A stretch of 64,000 bases of DNA, taken from Glandiceps talaboti (taxonomy: Eukaryota; Hemichordata; Enteropneusta; Spengelidae). Under the pieces are notes generated by a model, which saw nothing but the letters and a program-made list of their open reading frames with translations, was not told the origin of the DNA and did no database searches. Location of the stretch: positions 20,578,181 to 20,642,180 of the forward strand of contig NC_135552.1 of assembly GCF_964340395.1 (NCBI RefSeq). The letters run 5' to 3'. Made by a program: the position numbers and the translations under genes. Shown here piece after piece: positions 33,201-42,420 of the stretch (position 1 is the first letter of the stretch; each line of letters starts with the position of its first letter).

Positions 33201-35278
33201 ATAAGGTGGTTGTACATTTCAAATATCCCGACAAATGCCAAACGTTTTATACCGAATATGTGAAACATTGATTTCAATACAATTTTGTTCACAGTAACTA
33301 GTTTATAATTCTGTGAAAATCTGTTACACTGCAATAAGAATATTCATGTATAAAGTGTTTAAAGTATTAAATTCATAAAAACAGTCATATAATTTCATAA
33401 TCAAATCGGACACAGCTGTTAAACATGACGTGGCTGTCAGAGATAAATGTTTTTCATAGGCGGTTCGTGAATCGCGGTTTTCAGTTGTCAGTAGGGAGTG
33501 AGCATTGGGGCATTTTCAGGAATGAGTCAGAGAGAATACTAGAGGTCTGGTCGATATAATGATTGTTTATATGTGCTATGAAGTGGAGGGTACTATTTTA
33601 CATAGCTTGGTGAAAACACCTGCCATTTCTCAAATTTCACTAACTTTAGTTAGAAAATATGAAAGGAATACAAAAAAATTATCATTCTAGTATGACACTA
33701 ATATTTTTTTGCTAGATTTCTATCGAAATCAACTTGTTGGCGGTAACAGATAAATGTATAGACAATGGACAATTCTCCATTCCATTTGTAAATGTAAACT
33801 TAGGATATCGTTCGAATAAACGCGCGCACGGTTATACACTTCTAAACGTTGTAGCATTAATGTTTCTACCTAAAGAGATTATACCACAGGGAGACGTAAT
33901 CTCACTTGTAGGATAGTTATTTAAAATACCACAACGAGTAGCAAATTAATCTTTTCGTACAATCCAGTGATACTTGAAGGGGCTGTATTTGACATACTAT
34001 ACGTGACTCGTGATCTACATATGAATCAACACTGTTTCTTATTTGGAGAAGCCACTTTATGAGTGCGTTCATTTAGTTGTCGATGATGTATCAAGAAAAC
34101 TTGGAGAGCATTGATATAATTGCTCCCTTGCGGTACCGGTATGCATGTATTTTACAGGAAAATACCAACCTGAAGATATACATGTACACTTAATATAGCA
34201 AGCGTAATTACTATTTTTGATGTCTTCAAAATTTTCATAACTACAGTTTTATAGAATGGAAACAGAATCGTCTGGCTAGGTAAAAAATTCTCACTAATAT
34301 TTCCACATTTCATATTCTTGATCGACAAATATGTTAGTAAGATTGTTACATCATATCATCTGATTTTAAAAAATATCGTATCAATATTATCAATATTACT
34401 CTATGTTATCACCTTGTACAACTATCGTTTCATCTTACCCTACTGATCAAACGAAAACATTATTACAATGTACATGATTTGGTGGCGATCTGCTATTAAT
34501 GATAACAGTAATTGAAACAAAAAAAATGTAGCAATGTTGATAAGATGTAGCACCACAGCTGGTTATGAAAAGAACCAGTAATAGTTTTCGAACTAGACGA
34601 TACAATGCAACAATGTGAATAAGACTTTTTACGAATCAGACACAGATTTTTTCGACTGAATTAATTTCCATTGTATTTACCTTGATGTGTTCTTGTAAGT
34701 TAGTATCTTTTCTTTGACTTTGTGAAATATACCAATTTTGATACATTTCTGTCACTTTATCTTCCGAAGGTAGGTCCTCATTTTTCTTAAGAGCTGCACA
34801 TACTCGCTTAGGTAACATAACAAGACATAGACCATACAACCGTCAATTAATGTCACAGTGCTGATTCTACGAGTCGAAGAGAAGTTATCGACAGAAATCC
34901 TCCAGTTTCAACTATGTGACAATCATTTGCAGAAACAAAAACACTATTCAAATGCATCATACATAACGGATATTTATCAATTTAGATGTTTAATTATTCC
35001 TGTGTCAATACATTGATGTTTTCACGGTGAAATTATGTCCCGTAAGTGTGATCGCATAGCTATTTAATGCCTATCCAAATAACAACTATACGATTTGGTG
35101 ATTGCAGATAGAACTGAGACAATGACATGGTACTGATTATGGTTATACTTACCACAAGAGGAAGTTTTCTAAAGGTGTCCCGAAACACTTCTAGCGAGCC
35201 TTTCTTACAACTTGAACTTAGTACCTTCTCTTCAGCTTTAGTAAGTAGATTAGTTTCTTTAAGTGCAGTACATAATCT
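8123..35278 (-). CDS. multi-exon gene built of repeated phase-0 exon triplets (unknown helical repeat protein, partial)
   Basis: Three exon types alternate A-B-C on the minus strand. Exon A is 150 bp (one copy 156), B is 126 bp (one 132), and C is 144 bp (variants 108, 123, 126). All begin after AG and end before GT, and all are phase 0 at both ends. None of the 24 copies holds a stop codon, and every length variant is a multiple of three. This is strong evidence for selection on the reading frame. A encodes an EF-hand-like helix-loop-helix with loop NTADDGVITVED. B starts RLCTALK and ends AKLPFV. C starts QVCAALK and ends VQEHIK. The shared start pattern suggests that A, B and C are diverged copies of one ~45-residue module. 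One triplet encodes about 140 residues, and all exons here total 1,090 codons. I see no signal peptide, membrane segment, first exon or terminal exon, so both gene ends are missing. The function is unknown. Confidence 0.7.
10061..10207. repeat. ~45-bp intronic minisatellite of the array
   Basis: Three units of the phrase acgaatcagacgataaaatgtaacaatgtgagtaacactttt occur just downstream, in gene sense, of exon C. Similar blocks follow other C exons (about 21,870-21,960, 23,186-23,400 and 25,826-26,007). The small open frames they produce (YRLVRKKCYIV-like) are repeat artefacts. Confidence 0.7.
10247..10354 (-). CDS. exon C of unit 2 (short, 36 codons)
   Basis: Encodes QICAALKKNEDSKDEVTEIH and ends NVQEHIK before donor gtaaat. 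It is the shortest C copy, missing 12 codons relative to the 48-codon form, in frame. The LTR retrotransposon begins only 38 bp upstream of its splice acceptor (in gene sense), so splicing of this exon in the present allele is doubtful. Its partner exon B lies beyond the element at 19,702-19,833. Confidence 0.65.
10392..11078 (+). repeat. 5' LTR
   Basis: Starts TGTTACGAG and ends GCGTTTCA. It carries a TATTTAAG box near 10,755 and an AATAAA near 10,818. It is identical to the 3' LTR apart from 6 versus 8 A near 10,472 and 3 versus 5 T near 10,688. Confidence 0.97.
11079..11299 (+). promoter_or_regulatory. untranslated leader with putative primer-binding site
   Basis: The first bases after the LTR are a then tggtggagtaaatccgg. 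TGG at this place is expected of a site complementary to a tRNA CCA end. I cannot assign the tRNA confidently. Confidence 0.5.
11300..16591 (+). CDS. gag-pol polyprotein with integrase chromodomain
   Basis: One uninterrupted frame of 1,763 residues with no gag/pol frameshift. In order: a retrotransposon gag domain (about 10-150, including a WLCKFDAF start and GEAERWF); a zinc knuckle C-x2-C-x4-H-x4-C (about 262-275); an aspartic protease with DTGSS at 328; a reverse transcriptase (about 595-780) with the catalytic YLDD at 751-754; an RNase H with YTDAS near 898 and a DGLSRR end; and an integrase with an HHCC zinc finger (H1207 to C1244/C1247) and the triad D1275, D1335, E1371 (35 residues between the last two). 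A GPYRIK module is followed by an acidic linker and a chromodomain at about 1703-1745 (YRIEKILRGR, LIKWEGYP, SWIP). Chromodomains of this class are known to guide insertion toward certain chromatin. All catalytic residues are present. It is recent, as the matching LTRs show. Confidence 0.97.
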   Translation: MGLDLLPPKFTGDEIVKKWLCKFDAFISLKGYNDDQSLHTFTLLLTGEAERWFVSLPENVAVNWAYVRQAFIGRFQDGGPRWKVDQDLQRIKQSDDENIEEYASRVRDILCRYGRDINGEEILSIFLQGMRRSLFGPVVLKEPTSFREAVNFARLAEMVQDLDGQGKMGVEKSTSDPGASDRDILQQTCDSLTDALNLNTRLHEQLISKMTSQDKPNRDDQHFTSHAVRQNTFKSDPYSRELKNNRNGPTYGGQQIRSGEPVCRLCNRPGHTSPSCVMHSDRRLNSNTCNANLSINSPTLSSISTDKMHNSNLINVKIYGKNVNALVDTGSSVTVVTSKLLKEIPELRRVQIVKSSHDYITVASGGRLPVRGLINIPAIINNRSVLMPAHLVDNLNKPLIIGVDFMKMHRAIIDMAKNKLRLRSKLFMRSADKYLIPAKSECIISARLPSHVGDGILGTTPNIKSLCHLGLVTARVLAKTENDLVPIRIANASDNDVTLRRNTRLGVIKPLSDGDQLYNIDLGASQTYPPIACPLTREQREFFSDFDWTDHDLSDQQLEQLQSVLWQNRDAFVDKSGTLGYCDVIKHRIELNENAKPVSRPPYRVSPDKRKEIRSQLDNLLDQGVITPSTSQYSSPLLLVKKPSGAYRLVIDYRELNKQTVPIVFPLPGLQDCLDMIGDKAPKYFTTLDMTSGFWQLAIDERDSHKTAFVSLDGKYEWNTLPQGLRNSSALFQQTMQHLFRELIWSHLVVYLDDLVVYSNTFDNHLLHINNVLTRLREAGLKLGPKKCHFGRKKIKFLGHILTKDGISADPAKISAVESFPVPTNVSKVKSFLGLAGFYRRFIRDFSKIAHPLHNLLHKNKVFKWTDDCQQAFDTLKQKLVTAPLLGFPQYNDPFILYTDASAFSVGYVLAQKQDKLERPIAYGGRSLSSRERKYSTTEREAIALLHGLSQCDPYLRGNRFTVITDHANLPYLFKMKSPSGRIARWIMRVQEYDFDIQHRPGKKIPHADGLSRREYEQVGSQNSDFSNPDTPAFQPTMSNDIKVDDDNTRGSSTHMANVNMVNLDKSNKSDDSDIDISELYNTLATVASTNSVETSTNCQSQGSVTINDDCVLNDDLHSNTTADRISRLQNSDSHLVPMIKFLTSGDLPNDKKLAKRIANTQANYLLLNGILYHLWSPSGKSALAKDCIRQLVIPRSLQLYVIKRIHDDVTGGHLGTSRCLYAIRSRYYWDGMNKDITDYVASCARCHTRKRGRRFKGHLIPLKVTGVMHRLGMDFLGPLKKTKGGNVHILVVTEYLTKFAWAFAVPNTKAETVAKVLFREIFCTFGFPNSILSDQGSSFMSHVMKEVCRYFDITKKRSSPYMPSVNGLTERFNRTLIDMISIYTNRLGDDWDIFLPSVLFAYRSTPHDTTKMSPFRALFGVEPRLPVDTELIPQLGASHNANLFLEEMARCRNLAVSLAKENIEKAQAKMKKRYDKSAHAENTFKVGDIVYLHHPAVKPGYAKKFHKFFRGPYRIKEQISPVNFKLQHVEGTRPYGKVIHANRLKHAKLRPRRLLSNDDQESIDESDSATQIQSDNHLSHPVNDDNGRDYHMYSDTEIYDLSDTSSESVSESTDHSIQPRKIDKKVAVRKRAERRIARKIAQTTRETRSSSGNRDEVSPHESADTSDSNDTVRSNRTPAPHPIDYDSDSLAGENEYVGDDTYYRIEKILRGRYKNGILEYLIKWEGYPNSDNSWIPRDYLNEVALQSLRENPVVITGKSRPT
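16592..18640 (+). other. long 3' untranslated region of the retrotransposon
   Basis: 2.05 kb between the stop of gag-pol and the 3' LTR. It is T-rich and has no ORF above 77 codons (17,462-17,695 and 18,069-18,293), and none resembles an envelope protein. The purine-rich gtgaaggtggg just before the LTR (about 18,626-18,636) is a candidate polypurine tract. An inverted repeat gaagcgagggcgcttc lies at 18,605-18,620. Confidence 0.7.
18641..19331 (+). repeat. 3' LTR
   Basis: TGTTACGAG...GCGTTTCA, 691 bp. It is followed by the target duplication ttac and then catataaccgg, the continuation of the interrupted array unit. Confidence 0.97.
19702..20835 (-). CDS. exon triplet unit 2, continued (A 20,686-20,835, extra A 20,322-20,471, B 19,702-19,833)
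   Basis: This unit has two A exons in a row, from a local ~364-bp duplication. Both copies are 150 bp, phase 0 and free of stops: KLYGNTKKKLVISEKVKLLL and KSYGDTKEKLVTSDKVKMLF. B is the only 132-bp copy; the extra two codons lie around KVEFEANV. The acceptor and donor sites (ctattcctag/ctatttctag, gtaagt) are intact. Confidence 0.7.
21993..22620 (-). CDS. exon pair unit 3 (B 22,495-22,620, C 21,993-22,136), no A exon
   Basis: B is RLCTTLKDTNLLTKFEEKV. C is QVCAALQENKHLPSKDDV with the full 48 codons. Upstream in gene sense the intron is cut at about 22,838 (tccttttcac joined to tactataacag), which removes the A exon and its introns. The deletion leaves phases compatible because all exons are phase 0. 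Confidence 0.7.
23426..24957 (-). CDS. exon unit 4 (A 24,808-24,957, B 24,193-24,318, C 23,663-23,806, extra C 23,426-23,548)
   Basis: C is present twice, with a spacing of 237 bp that includes identical intron flanks, so this is a recent tandem duplication. The extra copy lacks seven codons (after SQSQGD) but keeps the frame. Both read QVCxAHKKN and share the rare LPLGNEV variant. A encodes KLYGNTEEKMVTSKKVKLLL. Confidence 0.7.
26040..27242 (-). CDS. exon triplet unit 5 (A 27,087-27,242, B 26,488-26,613, C 26,040-26,183)
   Basis: A is 156 bp, two codons longer at its 3' end (RLTCT before gtaagt). B is GLCTALKQMNLLTKPEDKV. C has a 5-bp change immediately upstream of its acceptor (acctattaaag instead of acctaag). 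This shows that the upstream MLPK-like reading seen in other copies is intron and that the exon starts at QVCAA. Confidence 0.7.
29154..30351 (-). CDS. exon triplet unit 6 (A 30,202-30,351, B 29,607-29,732, C 29,154-29,297)
   Basis: All three exons are of standard length (150, 126 and 144 bp) and free of stops: KLYSDTEEKMETSEKVKMLL, RLCTALKDTNLLTKAEEKV and QVCAALKKNKDLPSEDKV. The donors are gtaagt for A, gtaagc for B and gtaaat for C. Confidence 0.7.
31877..33124 (-). CDS. exon triplet unit 7 (A 32,975-33,124, B 32,366-32,491, C 31,877-32,020)
   Basis: Standard lengths and no stops. The A and B exons and the introns around them are very close to unit 6, suggesting that units 6 and 7 are the youngest duplicates. 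C is RVCAALKKKKYLPSEDKV and has a changed donor, gtatta, after HIK, because the segment downstream of it in the gene was deleted. Confidence 0.68.
34681..35278 (-). CDS. exon pair unit 8 (B 35,153-35,278, C 34,681-34,806)
   Basis: The most 5' exons visible. B is RLCTALKETNLLTKAEEKV. C is a 42-codon form, RVCAALKKNEDLPSEDKV, lacking six codons in frame. No A exon precedes B, because the repeat unit stops at about 35,525. Confidence 0.68.
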
Positions 35279-35525
35279 CTAAAATAAAGTGAAGGTAGAG
35301 AATTCAAACACATACTATTTTATGTGTTTGCGTCAACTAATATTGCGTCACAGTTTCATTTCGACTATCGTACTTGTAGGCTTGGCCTATATTCACTTCA
35401 AACATTCAACTGCATGTCTCTTTGAAAACAAACTTTTGGCAGGGCACTAATTCCTTTCCACAAAAATTAAATATTAGATTAAAAATATTAAACGTGATAT
35501 ATTCCGTTACATATACTTTGTTGCA

Positions 35526-38030
35526 GTAGCCGGCTCCAGTCACTCCAATTAAGTACATAATGTTGAATTTATTGTTGTGTGTTTACTAAACTCTTTTCTT
35601 TATTTGGCATTTAATTTGATTTTATCATAAATGTTTTGCATGGTTTCATTGGTTGCGGATTGTATGGAACGAAAGAAATGTTCAATCTTAATATAATATT
35701 TTAAGAGCATGTTGGAGAAGAACTAACTAGAATTGAGAAGAGAAAAGAAAGAGTGTTTTCAGTTAGTTGGTGGGGAGATATCGATGCAGTTGGATGGTAG
35801 CGGTCTAGAACTGATCAGAGCTGGACGAAGTAACAAGTCTGTGACAAGGACAGAATATTTCAGTTCAGCTTTAGAAAGAAAGAAAGCATAGTTTGAGCTC
35901 AGTGGTAAGTCTGACAAGGAAAAGGTTTGACTAAGATTACTCCAGAAATAACTTTCACCAAGCTTAAATATTCGAGTCTTTAGAGTTCTTTCCCCGGGAA
36001 GGGTCGATATAAAACCCGTGTACCTATAACAGTCTGGATTGAATATACATCTAAGTGCAAGGTCCAGGGAGATTGTTGCAGATACGGGCCATTTGCAGGT
36101 GAGTCAGTTGAACGACAACAAAAGTTTATCATTAATTGTAACATGAAAAAAAATATTAATTTGACATTCAAACTATATTTCGATATCAAATACGACGTTT
36201 TTTTAATCAAAGGGACGTCATTCATGAACAGTCGTTGACAATAGTTACTGTTGAAACACTTTTATAGACTGCTACGATGACGTCAAAACTAGTAACTCTT
36301 CTAAAATGGCATTTAGTGATCCCCAAAGTCAGTTTGATCAGCAATATAAAACTGTCCTAAATGTAATTTTGAGAATGTGCATCAGGCGCCTACTTATCTT
36401 ACCACAAGTAGGCTACGGGTTTCCGCTTCACTCCGATTGTTGTTTTCCTCTGCATCTTTTACAGAATTTTTACACCAGGGCCAACAGTTTGACGATTTTT
36501 CCGTCATTTTCTAATACAGTGCAAATGATAATTCCCATCAGTGTGTTCAATGACAGAAAGTCTGTCCCTCCTCGTGTTTTGTGATCTGTAAGAAAAATAC
36601 AGTACCTTTTGAGCCATTGAACATTGTATCATTCAATTTTCCTGTTATATGCGATATAATTGTTCATTGTTTGAGAGGCCGGTAGTTCTCAACGAATTGT
36701 GCCCCATTTATACATTACAGTTCATTGATATCATTGCGAAAAGTCGACCAAACAACGGAACTCTTCGAAAGGGGTATACAAATAAAAAATTATCCCACTC
36801 ATAACGATTTTATTCGTTCCGATAGTGAAAACAAACATTTTTTTTGTACGTGATTAGATGGACATGAGAAGGGGGGGGGGGCTGTAAATCAAATTGTTGC
36901 ATAGCAACTAAGTTTGTTGTCTTGTTGGCACCGTGACAGACACTGAACGTTTGGCTTTTCAGGTTATCAGCTACATAGTTATCAACTTAGGGAGCCTTCA
37001 GTAATTACAAGGGGGTTGGGGAGAGCAGGCTCGGGCTGTTGCGTAAAATATGACCCTCCTCAATTCCGTAGTCACTGTGTTAAAATGTGGCCCTTCGTTA
37101 ACTTTCTTTCCCTACAACATGAACCTCTTCCTGTTAAAGTAGTTCAAAAACATAGGCTACAGTGCTGTCAGAAATGGAAAAGGACACATCGACTTCTGGA
37201 ATTATTGGTAAGGGCTAAACCCCACCGCTTCCACCATGTTGAAAGTTGTAAAGGTATTGGGTATTCCCACTACTACCACCATGTGAATGTGTGTGAAGGC
37301 ACTGCATTTAATCAATATCTGTATTTGAAACTCATTGCCTGAGCTGATTGGCACACTCCCGGCATTGTAGAACCGAGGTCAACATCGCCTCAACATTATC
37401 CCCACTATCTTACCCAAGTGTTTTCGATTTTCTCCTTTGAGATCCACTTCTCTCCTCACATCACAACTGAACTGATAATTACTTGACTACACGGTTGTCA
37501 GCAGAGATTTGATTGATATGGGTTGATTTTATGGCACCTATTACCCTAACCCTTACTTTAACCCAAATGGCAACAATGGGATTTGGAACCAGTGGCAGCG
37601 ATGGGATGACAAAACCGCTTAAAATATTGCAAAGTTGGACAATGCAATGGGTCAAAGTAAAATGTGACCTTTTCCTAATCCAATTTTCTAAGACATGGTC
37701 TTCCCCGAGAGCCGATTTGTAAAAAGTGACCCCTCACCCCCTATAAATACTGAAATATCCCTTACGCATGTCTTTTCTCGTTCTTTTTTCCCCCGAAAAT
37801 GTTGTCGAAGAAATTTGTTTTCTCTAATGTAATCCGATTTGTTGCGATGAAATGCAATGGATAGTGAACAGTCAGTGGACACTGGATTATTTTCCCGCGT
37901 CTGTTTAGCAAACATAACATTATGTCTTGTTGGACAATATGTAAAGGTATATTCGACATAAACATGGCGATAGTGGAAAAGTTTGCAGACCTAGAAGATA
38001 TAGTGTTGTGGTGGCACAAGTGTAACATAA
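35526..38030. other. no gene recognised; array flank
   Basis: Mostly unique sequence. Open stretches at 35,980-36,225, 36,306-36,584 and 37,016-37,342 have no recognisable domain. A G11 run lies at 36,871-36,881. The first exons of the array gene might lie here, but I could not identify any. Confidence 0.4.
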
Positions 38031-38035
38031 GTCAA

Positions 38036-39916
38036 CGTACGGTATATCTCAATCTATATCCACCCTGCTATTAGAATACACGTTACTGGAAATAACAGCA
38101 CTTAATACCTGAATATATGTAAAGCAAAAGACACTGGAAAAATAAAGAAAACAAGACTTACTAATCTTAAGGTTTTCACAAACCAAATACAAATGATTGG
38201 TGCAAGTTGTACAACTTGATAAGTTAGCGAGTATAGATTAAAGAGACTACGACTGGACGGAGTACCAAGTTTTATACCCCAGTTTACCACGTGATAGCCC
38301 AATTTATCACGTGATAGCCCAACACAGAGAACAATATATCTTTGGCACAGCATCAAGGTAAGCCTTACTCCCATCAAAGTCCATCCAGGGATGAGACAGG
38401 TCAAATGATAATATAAATGCGTCACAGTCATAACATTATACATGAAAACTTTAACATCTTTCGTGAGATATATTACTTTGAAGTGGTTTCCCTACATCAA
38501 ATACATGTAGAATGTAAAATATACAAAGGTTTTTAATGTAAACTAGTATTCTGACACGTGACCTGCAACGTGTGACAACACTTACAAGATACACTGCACA
38601 AACGACCAAAATACACTATGAAAAATCTGGTTAAAGTTCAATGAATAAGTCAAATCAAATCAAATGTAGAAAATTAAAGCTACGGAGATGCATGCAGTGA
38701 AAACAAAAACACAAAAACAAAACTAATGCAATGTTAATCTAGCGTCATAAGGCTTTGGAGTTTAGGCCGATGGAAGCATTTACAAAAAATGACTTGGTTC
38801 TTACCCATCTAATTTTGGGACACGAAATCGTCTCTCTGATTATGACGTGACATGTAACACCTTTTGTAGATCTTTTTGGCAGTAATCATACAAAAGCAAC
38901 GAAGCTGGTTGACCTTCTCGTACGTCTTTTTTCTCTGTAAACCGTAACTGGTTTTTCGTTACCAATTCTAGTATTCATAAGCTGACGTATTACAACTGCT
39001 ACTACAACAACTTGATATTGATTTACACGTAACAGTTACTGCATGGTACAACATAATATTCTATCAGATACATTTATTGAAGGTCTGACAATAGTGTAGA
39101 TTGCGTTCTTATATTTGTTGACAACCCATGACTTTGGGTTTTGTTATCCTACGACACAGACACCTTTCCGTCAATGCAGTTTTTTTGTCTAACTCTGTTG
39201 GTTGCTAGGGCCGTTGCTATATAAATTGAACAAAGTGCAACATTGTTTTGATACTTCAGAAAGAGGAACAATATTGGAAATATATAAATGATTGACAGTT
39301 CCTCTTTAAACACTCAGATAAGCATAATTGTTTGTGTCTGGTTCTGACTAATAAAACGTACCCTTATTGATTTCAATAGATTTGACCTGGGATAATAGAA
39401 AATAATGAAGCCATTATACACCGCACTGTATATACTTGATAATAGTTATATATATCATAGATATATCATAGCTATACAACAGTAACTTTCGACAATTTTA
39501 TTGCCGATCCACCTCTGCGCTGATGTAGAACTCAGCTATCATGGTACCAATTTCCGGTTAAACTCAAAGCTTTCACTACACTTGTACTGTCTGCATGTGA
39601 AACACAGAATGTGGATGTACTCTGAGTATATCGCAGTGTAACCTCGAATTGAACGTTTAGAATGTGAACATTGATGGGTTTCGTTGTCACTCGATTGAAG
39701 GGTTTCAAAAAAAACCTTCAAAGGCATTCTTATTGAATTAAATATAACATACAATGTGTGTCCTTTGCAAAGTGTATTTCATTTCTCACTGTTGCTTACT
39801 ACAACCAGGGACGTATAAACTGTTTATACGTCCCTGTTAAAACGACTGAATATGTGCATCCATTCCAACAAGTGGACAAAATGGCAGATATTATATTTTC
39901 GTGTTGAGGCATATTT
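38036..39916. repeat. 1.88-kb direct tandem duplication, copy 1
   Basis: The segment from acgtacggtatatctcaatc to the next occurrence of the same phrase at about 39,917 repeats almost base for base. It includes a 113-codon minus-strand open frame (38,102-38,443) that also stays open in copy 2 but resembles nothing known. Near its end is a perfect palindrome (39,806-39,836). The last ~48 bp (acaagtggacaaaatggcag..., 39,869-39,915) occur again at 42,549-42,597. Confidence 0.85.
39806..39836. other. 31-bp palindrome
   Basis: cagggacgtataaac, one T, gtttatacgtccctg: perfect 15-bp arms. Copy 2 of the duplication (41,694-41,724) has one arm mismatch. Confidence 0.9.
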
Positions 39917-41745
39917 AACGTACGGTATATCTCAATCTATATCCATCCTGCTATTAGTATACACGTTACTGGAAATAACAGCACTTAATACTTGACTATA
40001 TGTAAAGCAAAAGACACTGGAAAAATAAAGAAAACAAGACTTACTAATCTTAAGGTTTTCACAAACCAAATACCAATGATTGGTGCAAGTTGTACAACTT
40101 GATAAGTTAGCGAGTATAGATTAAAGAGACTACGACTGGACGGAGTACCAAGTTTTATACCCCAATTTACCACGTGATAGCCCAATTTATCACGTGATAG
40201 CCCAACACAGAGAACAATATATCTTTGGCACAGCATCAAGGTAAGCCTTACTCCCATCAAAATCCATCCAGGGATGAGGCAGGTCAAATAATAATATAAA
40301 TGCGTCACAGTCATAACATTATACATGAAAACTTTAACATCTTTCGTGAGATATATTACTTTGACGTGGTTTCCCTACATCAAATACATGTAGAATGTAA
40401 AATATACAAAGGTTTTTAATGAAAACTAGTATTCTGACACGTGACCTGCAACGTGTGACAACACTTACAAGATTCACTGTACAAACGACCAAAATACACG
40501 ATTAAAAATCTGGTTAAAGTTCAATGAATAAGTCAAATCAAATCAAATATAGAAAATTAAAGCTACGGAGATGCATGCAGTGAAAACAAAAACACAAAAA
40601 TAAAACTAATGCAATGTTAATCTAGCGTTCGGCTTTGGGGTTTAAGCCGATGGAAGCTTGTACAAAAAATGACTTGGTTCTTACCCATCTAATTTTGGGA
40701 CACGAAATCGTCTCTCTGATTATGACGTGACATGTAACACCTTTTGTAGATCTTTTTGGCAGTAATCAGTAATCATACAAAAGCAACGAAGTTGGTTGAC
40801 TCTCTCGTACGTCTTTTTTCTCTGTATACCGTAACTGGTTTTTCGTTACCAATTCTAGCATTAATAAGCTGACGTATTACAACTGCTACTACAACAACTT
40901 GATGTTGTGCGTAACAGTTACTGCATGGTACAACATAATATTCTATCAGATACATTTATTGAAGGTCCGACAATAGTGTAGATTGCGTTCATATATTTGT
41001 TGACAACCCATGACTTTGGGTTTTGTCATCCTGCGACACAGACACCTTTCCGTCAATACAGTTTTATTGTCTAACTCTGTTGGTTGCTAGGGCCGTTGCT
41101 ATATAAATTGAGCAAAGTGCAACATTATCTTGATACTTCAGAAAGAGGAACAATATTGGAAATATATAAATGATTGACAGTTCCTCTTTAAACACTCAGA
41201 TAAGCATAATTGTTTTTGTCTGTTTTTTTTATCTGACTAATAAAACGTACCCTTATTGATTTCAATAGATTTGACCTGGGATAATAGAAAATAATGAAGC
41301 CATTATACACCGCACTGTATATACTTGATAATAGTTATATATATCATAGATATATCATAGCTATACAACAGTAACTTTTGACAATTATATTGCCCATCCA
41401 GCTCTGCGCTGATGTAGAACTCAGCTATCATGGTACCCATTTCCGGTTAAACTCAAAGCTTTCACTACACTTGTACTGTCTGCATGTGAAAAACAGAATG
41501 TGGATGTACTCTGAGTATATCGCTGTGTAACCTCGAATTGAACGTTTAGAATGTGAACATTGATGGGTTTCGTTGTCACTCGATTGAAGGGTTTCAAAAA
41601 AACCTTCAAAGGCATTGTTATTGAATTAAATATAACGTACAATGTGTGTCCTTTGCAAAGTGTATTTCATTTCTCACTGTTGCTTACTACAACCAGGGAC
41701 GTATAAACTGTTTATACGCCCCTGTTACAACGACTGAATATGTGC
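39917..41745. repeat. 1.88-kb direct tandem duplication, copy 2
   Basis: Collinear with copy 1, with scattered substitutions and small indels (for example a cagtaat duplication near 40,760 and an extra T run near 41,223). The homology ends at gtgcatccattc, where copy 1 continues into the acaagtgg segment and copy 2 into attcatgatatacc. Confidence 0.85.
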
Positions 41746-41929
41746 ATCCATTCATTCATGATATACCTGAATTGAAGATCTGTCGAAATAGACAAAACAA
41801 GTACGTGTACAACTCTTAATACACAATTGAAAAGTTGTAGGTCACAACGTTGTATTTGAAACATGTGTGGCGGTCGGATATTATCACACGCCAAGTATCT
41901 ATAGTGTTGGTTTGTTTTCTGTTATTTCC

Positions 41930-42420
41930 TACAGTAATGACTACGTGGCGTTGACCGGGACACTGGAACCTTCAGCCATGTAGATAGGTCACGTGGGGCA
42001 TATTTTCCCGCTATTCCCGAACATGGAATACGACCCTGAAACGTTAGAGATATCTTGTCTATTGGCCTAATTTTGGGTGGGATTTAGTGTATAAAAAGGG
42101 GAGATTTTCCCAGATTTCGTTAGTCAACCTGGGGACTCATCACTGGATGCTGTCAGTTCGGGGAGAGAGTACTCCATACTCTCGTGATTTCGTAGCCGAC
42201 TTCTCTACGCTCACTGACCCGGCAAGCTACACTTTTTAGCCTGCCTGCCTGGTTCGGTACATGTGACTGTGGTAGATGTTTCACAAGTTGCGAGTTGTAT
42301 AGTGGGAAACTGGGTTTTGTCAATACAAAACTAGACCTATTAAAGCCCCTGACATACCAAACTGCTGTCTTGTATTATCCTTTAGCTTGAAATAAAAGTG
42401 ACGATTAGTCTGAAACGTAC
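41930..42420 (+). promoter_or_regulatory. promoter-like stretch, possible solo LTR
   Basis: A TATA box (tgtataaaaaggg near 42,089) is followed by an initiator-like gctgtcagttcgg near 42,148. An attaaa near 42,338 and an aataaa near 42,391 could be polyadenylation signals. TATA, TCAGT initiator and poly(A) signal within about 300 bp is the layout of an LTR. I could not fix TG...CA ends or a target duplication, and no second LTR or gag-pol is nearby. A normal host promoter is the alternative. Confidence 0.35.

Larger units (their letters stand above)
7281..35525 (-). repeat. tandem array of ~2-3 kb units carrying exon triplets
   Basis: Both exon and intron sequence repeats across this interval. 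The left edge is where aataaacgtacggtt (matched near 27,955, 31,036 and 33,808) stops at 7281. The right edge is where the intron phrase ttgcagtag (elsewhere followed by tcaggatggtg) switches to ccggctccag at about 35,525. C-exon to C-exon distances are 2124, 2806 (after removing the LTR element), 1433, 237, 2377, 3114, 2723 and 2804 bp. The short values reflect a deletion (no A exon near 22.8 kb) and a local duplication of exon C at 23.4-23.8 kb. Confidence 0.85.

Noticed and set aside
37530-37570. Telomere-like taccctaacccttactttaacccaaa
   Set aside because: Only one or two imperfect copies of a ccctaa step. Not a telomeric tract.
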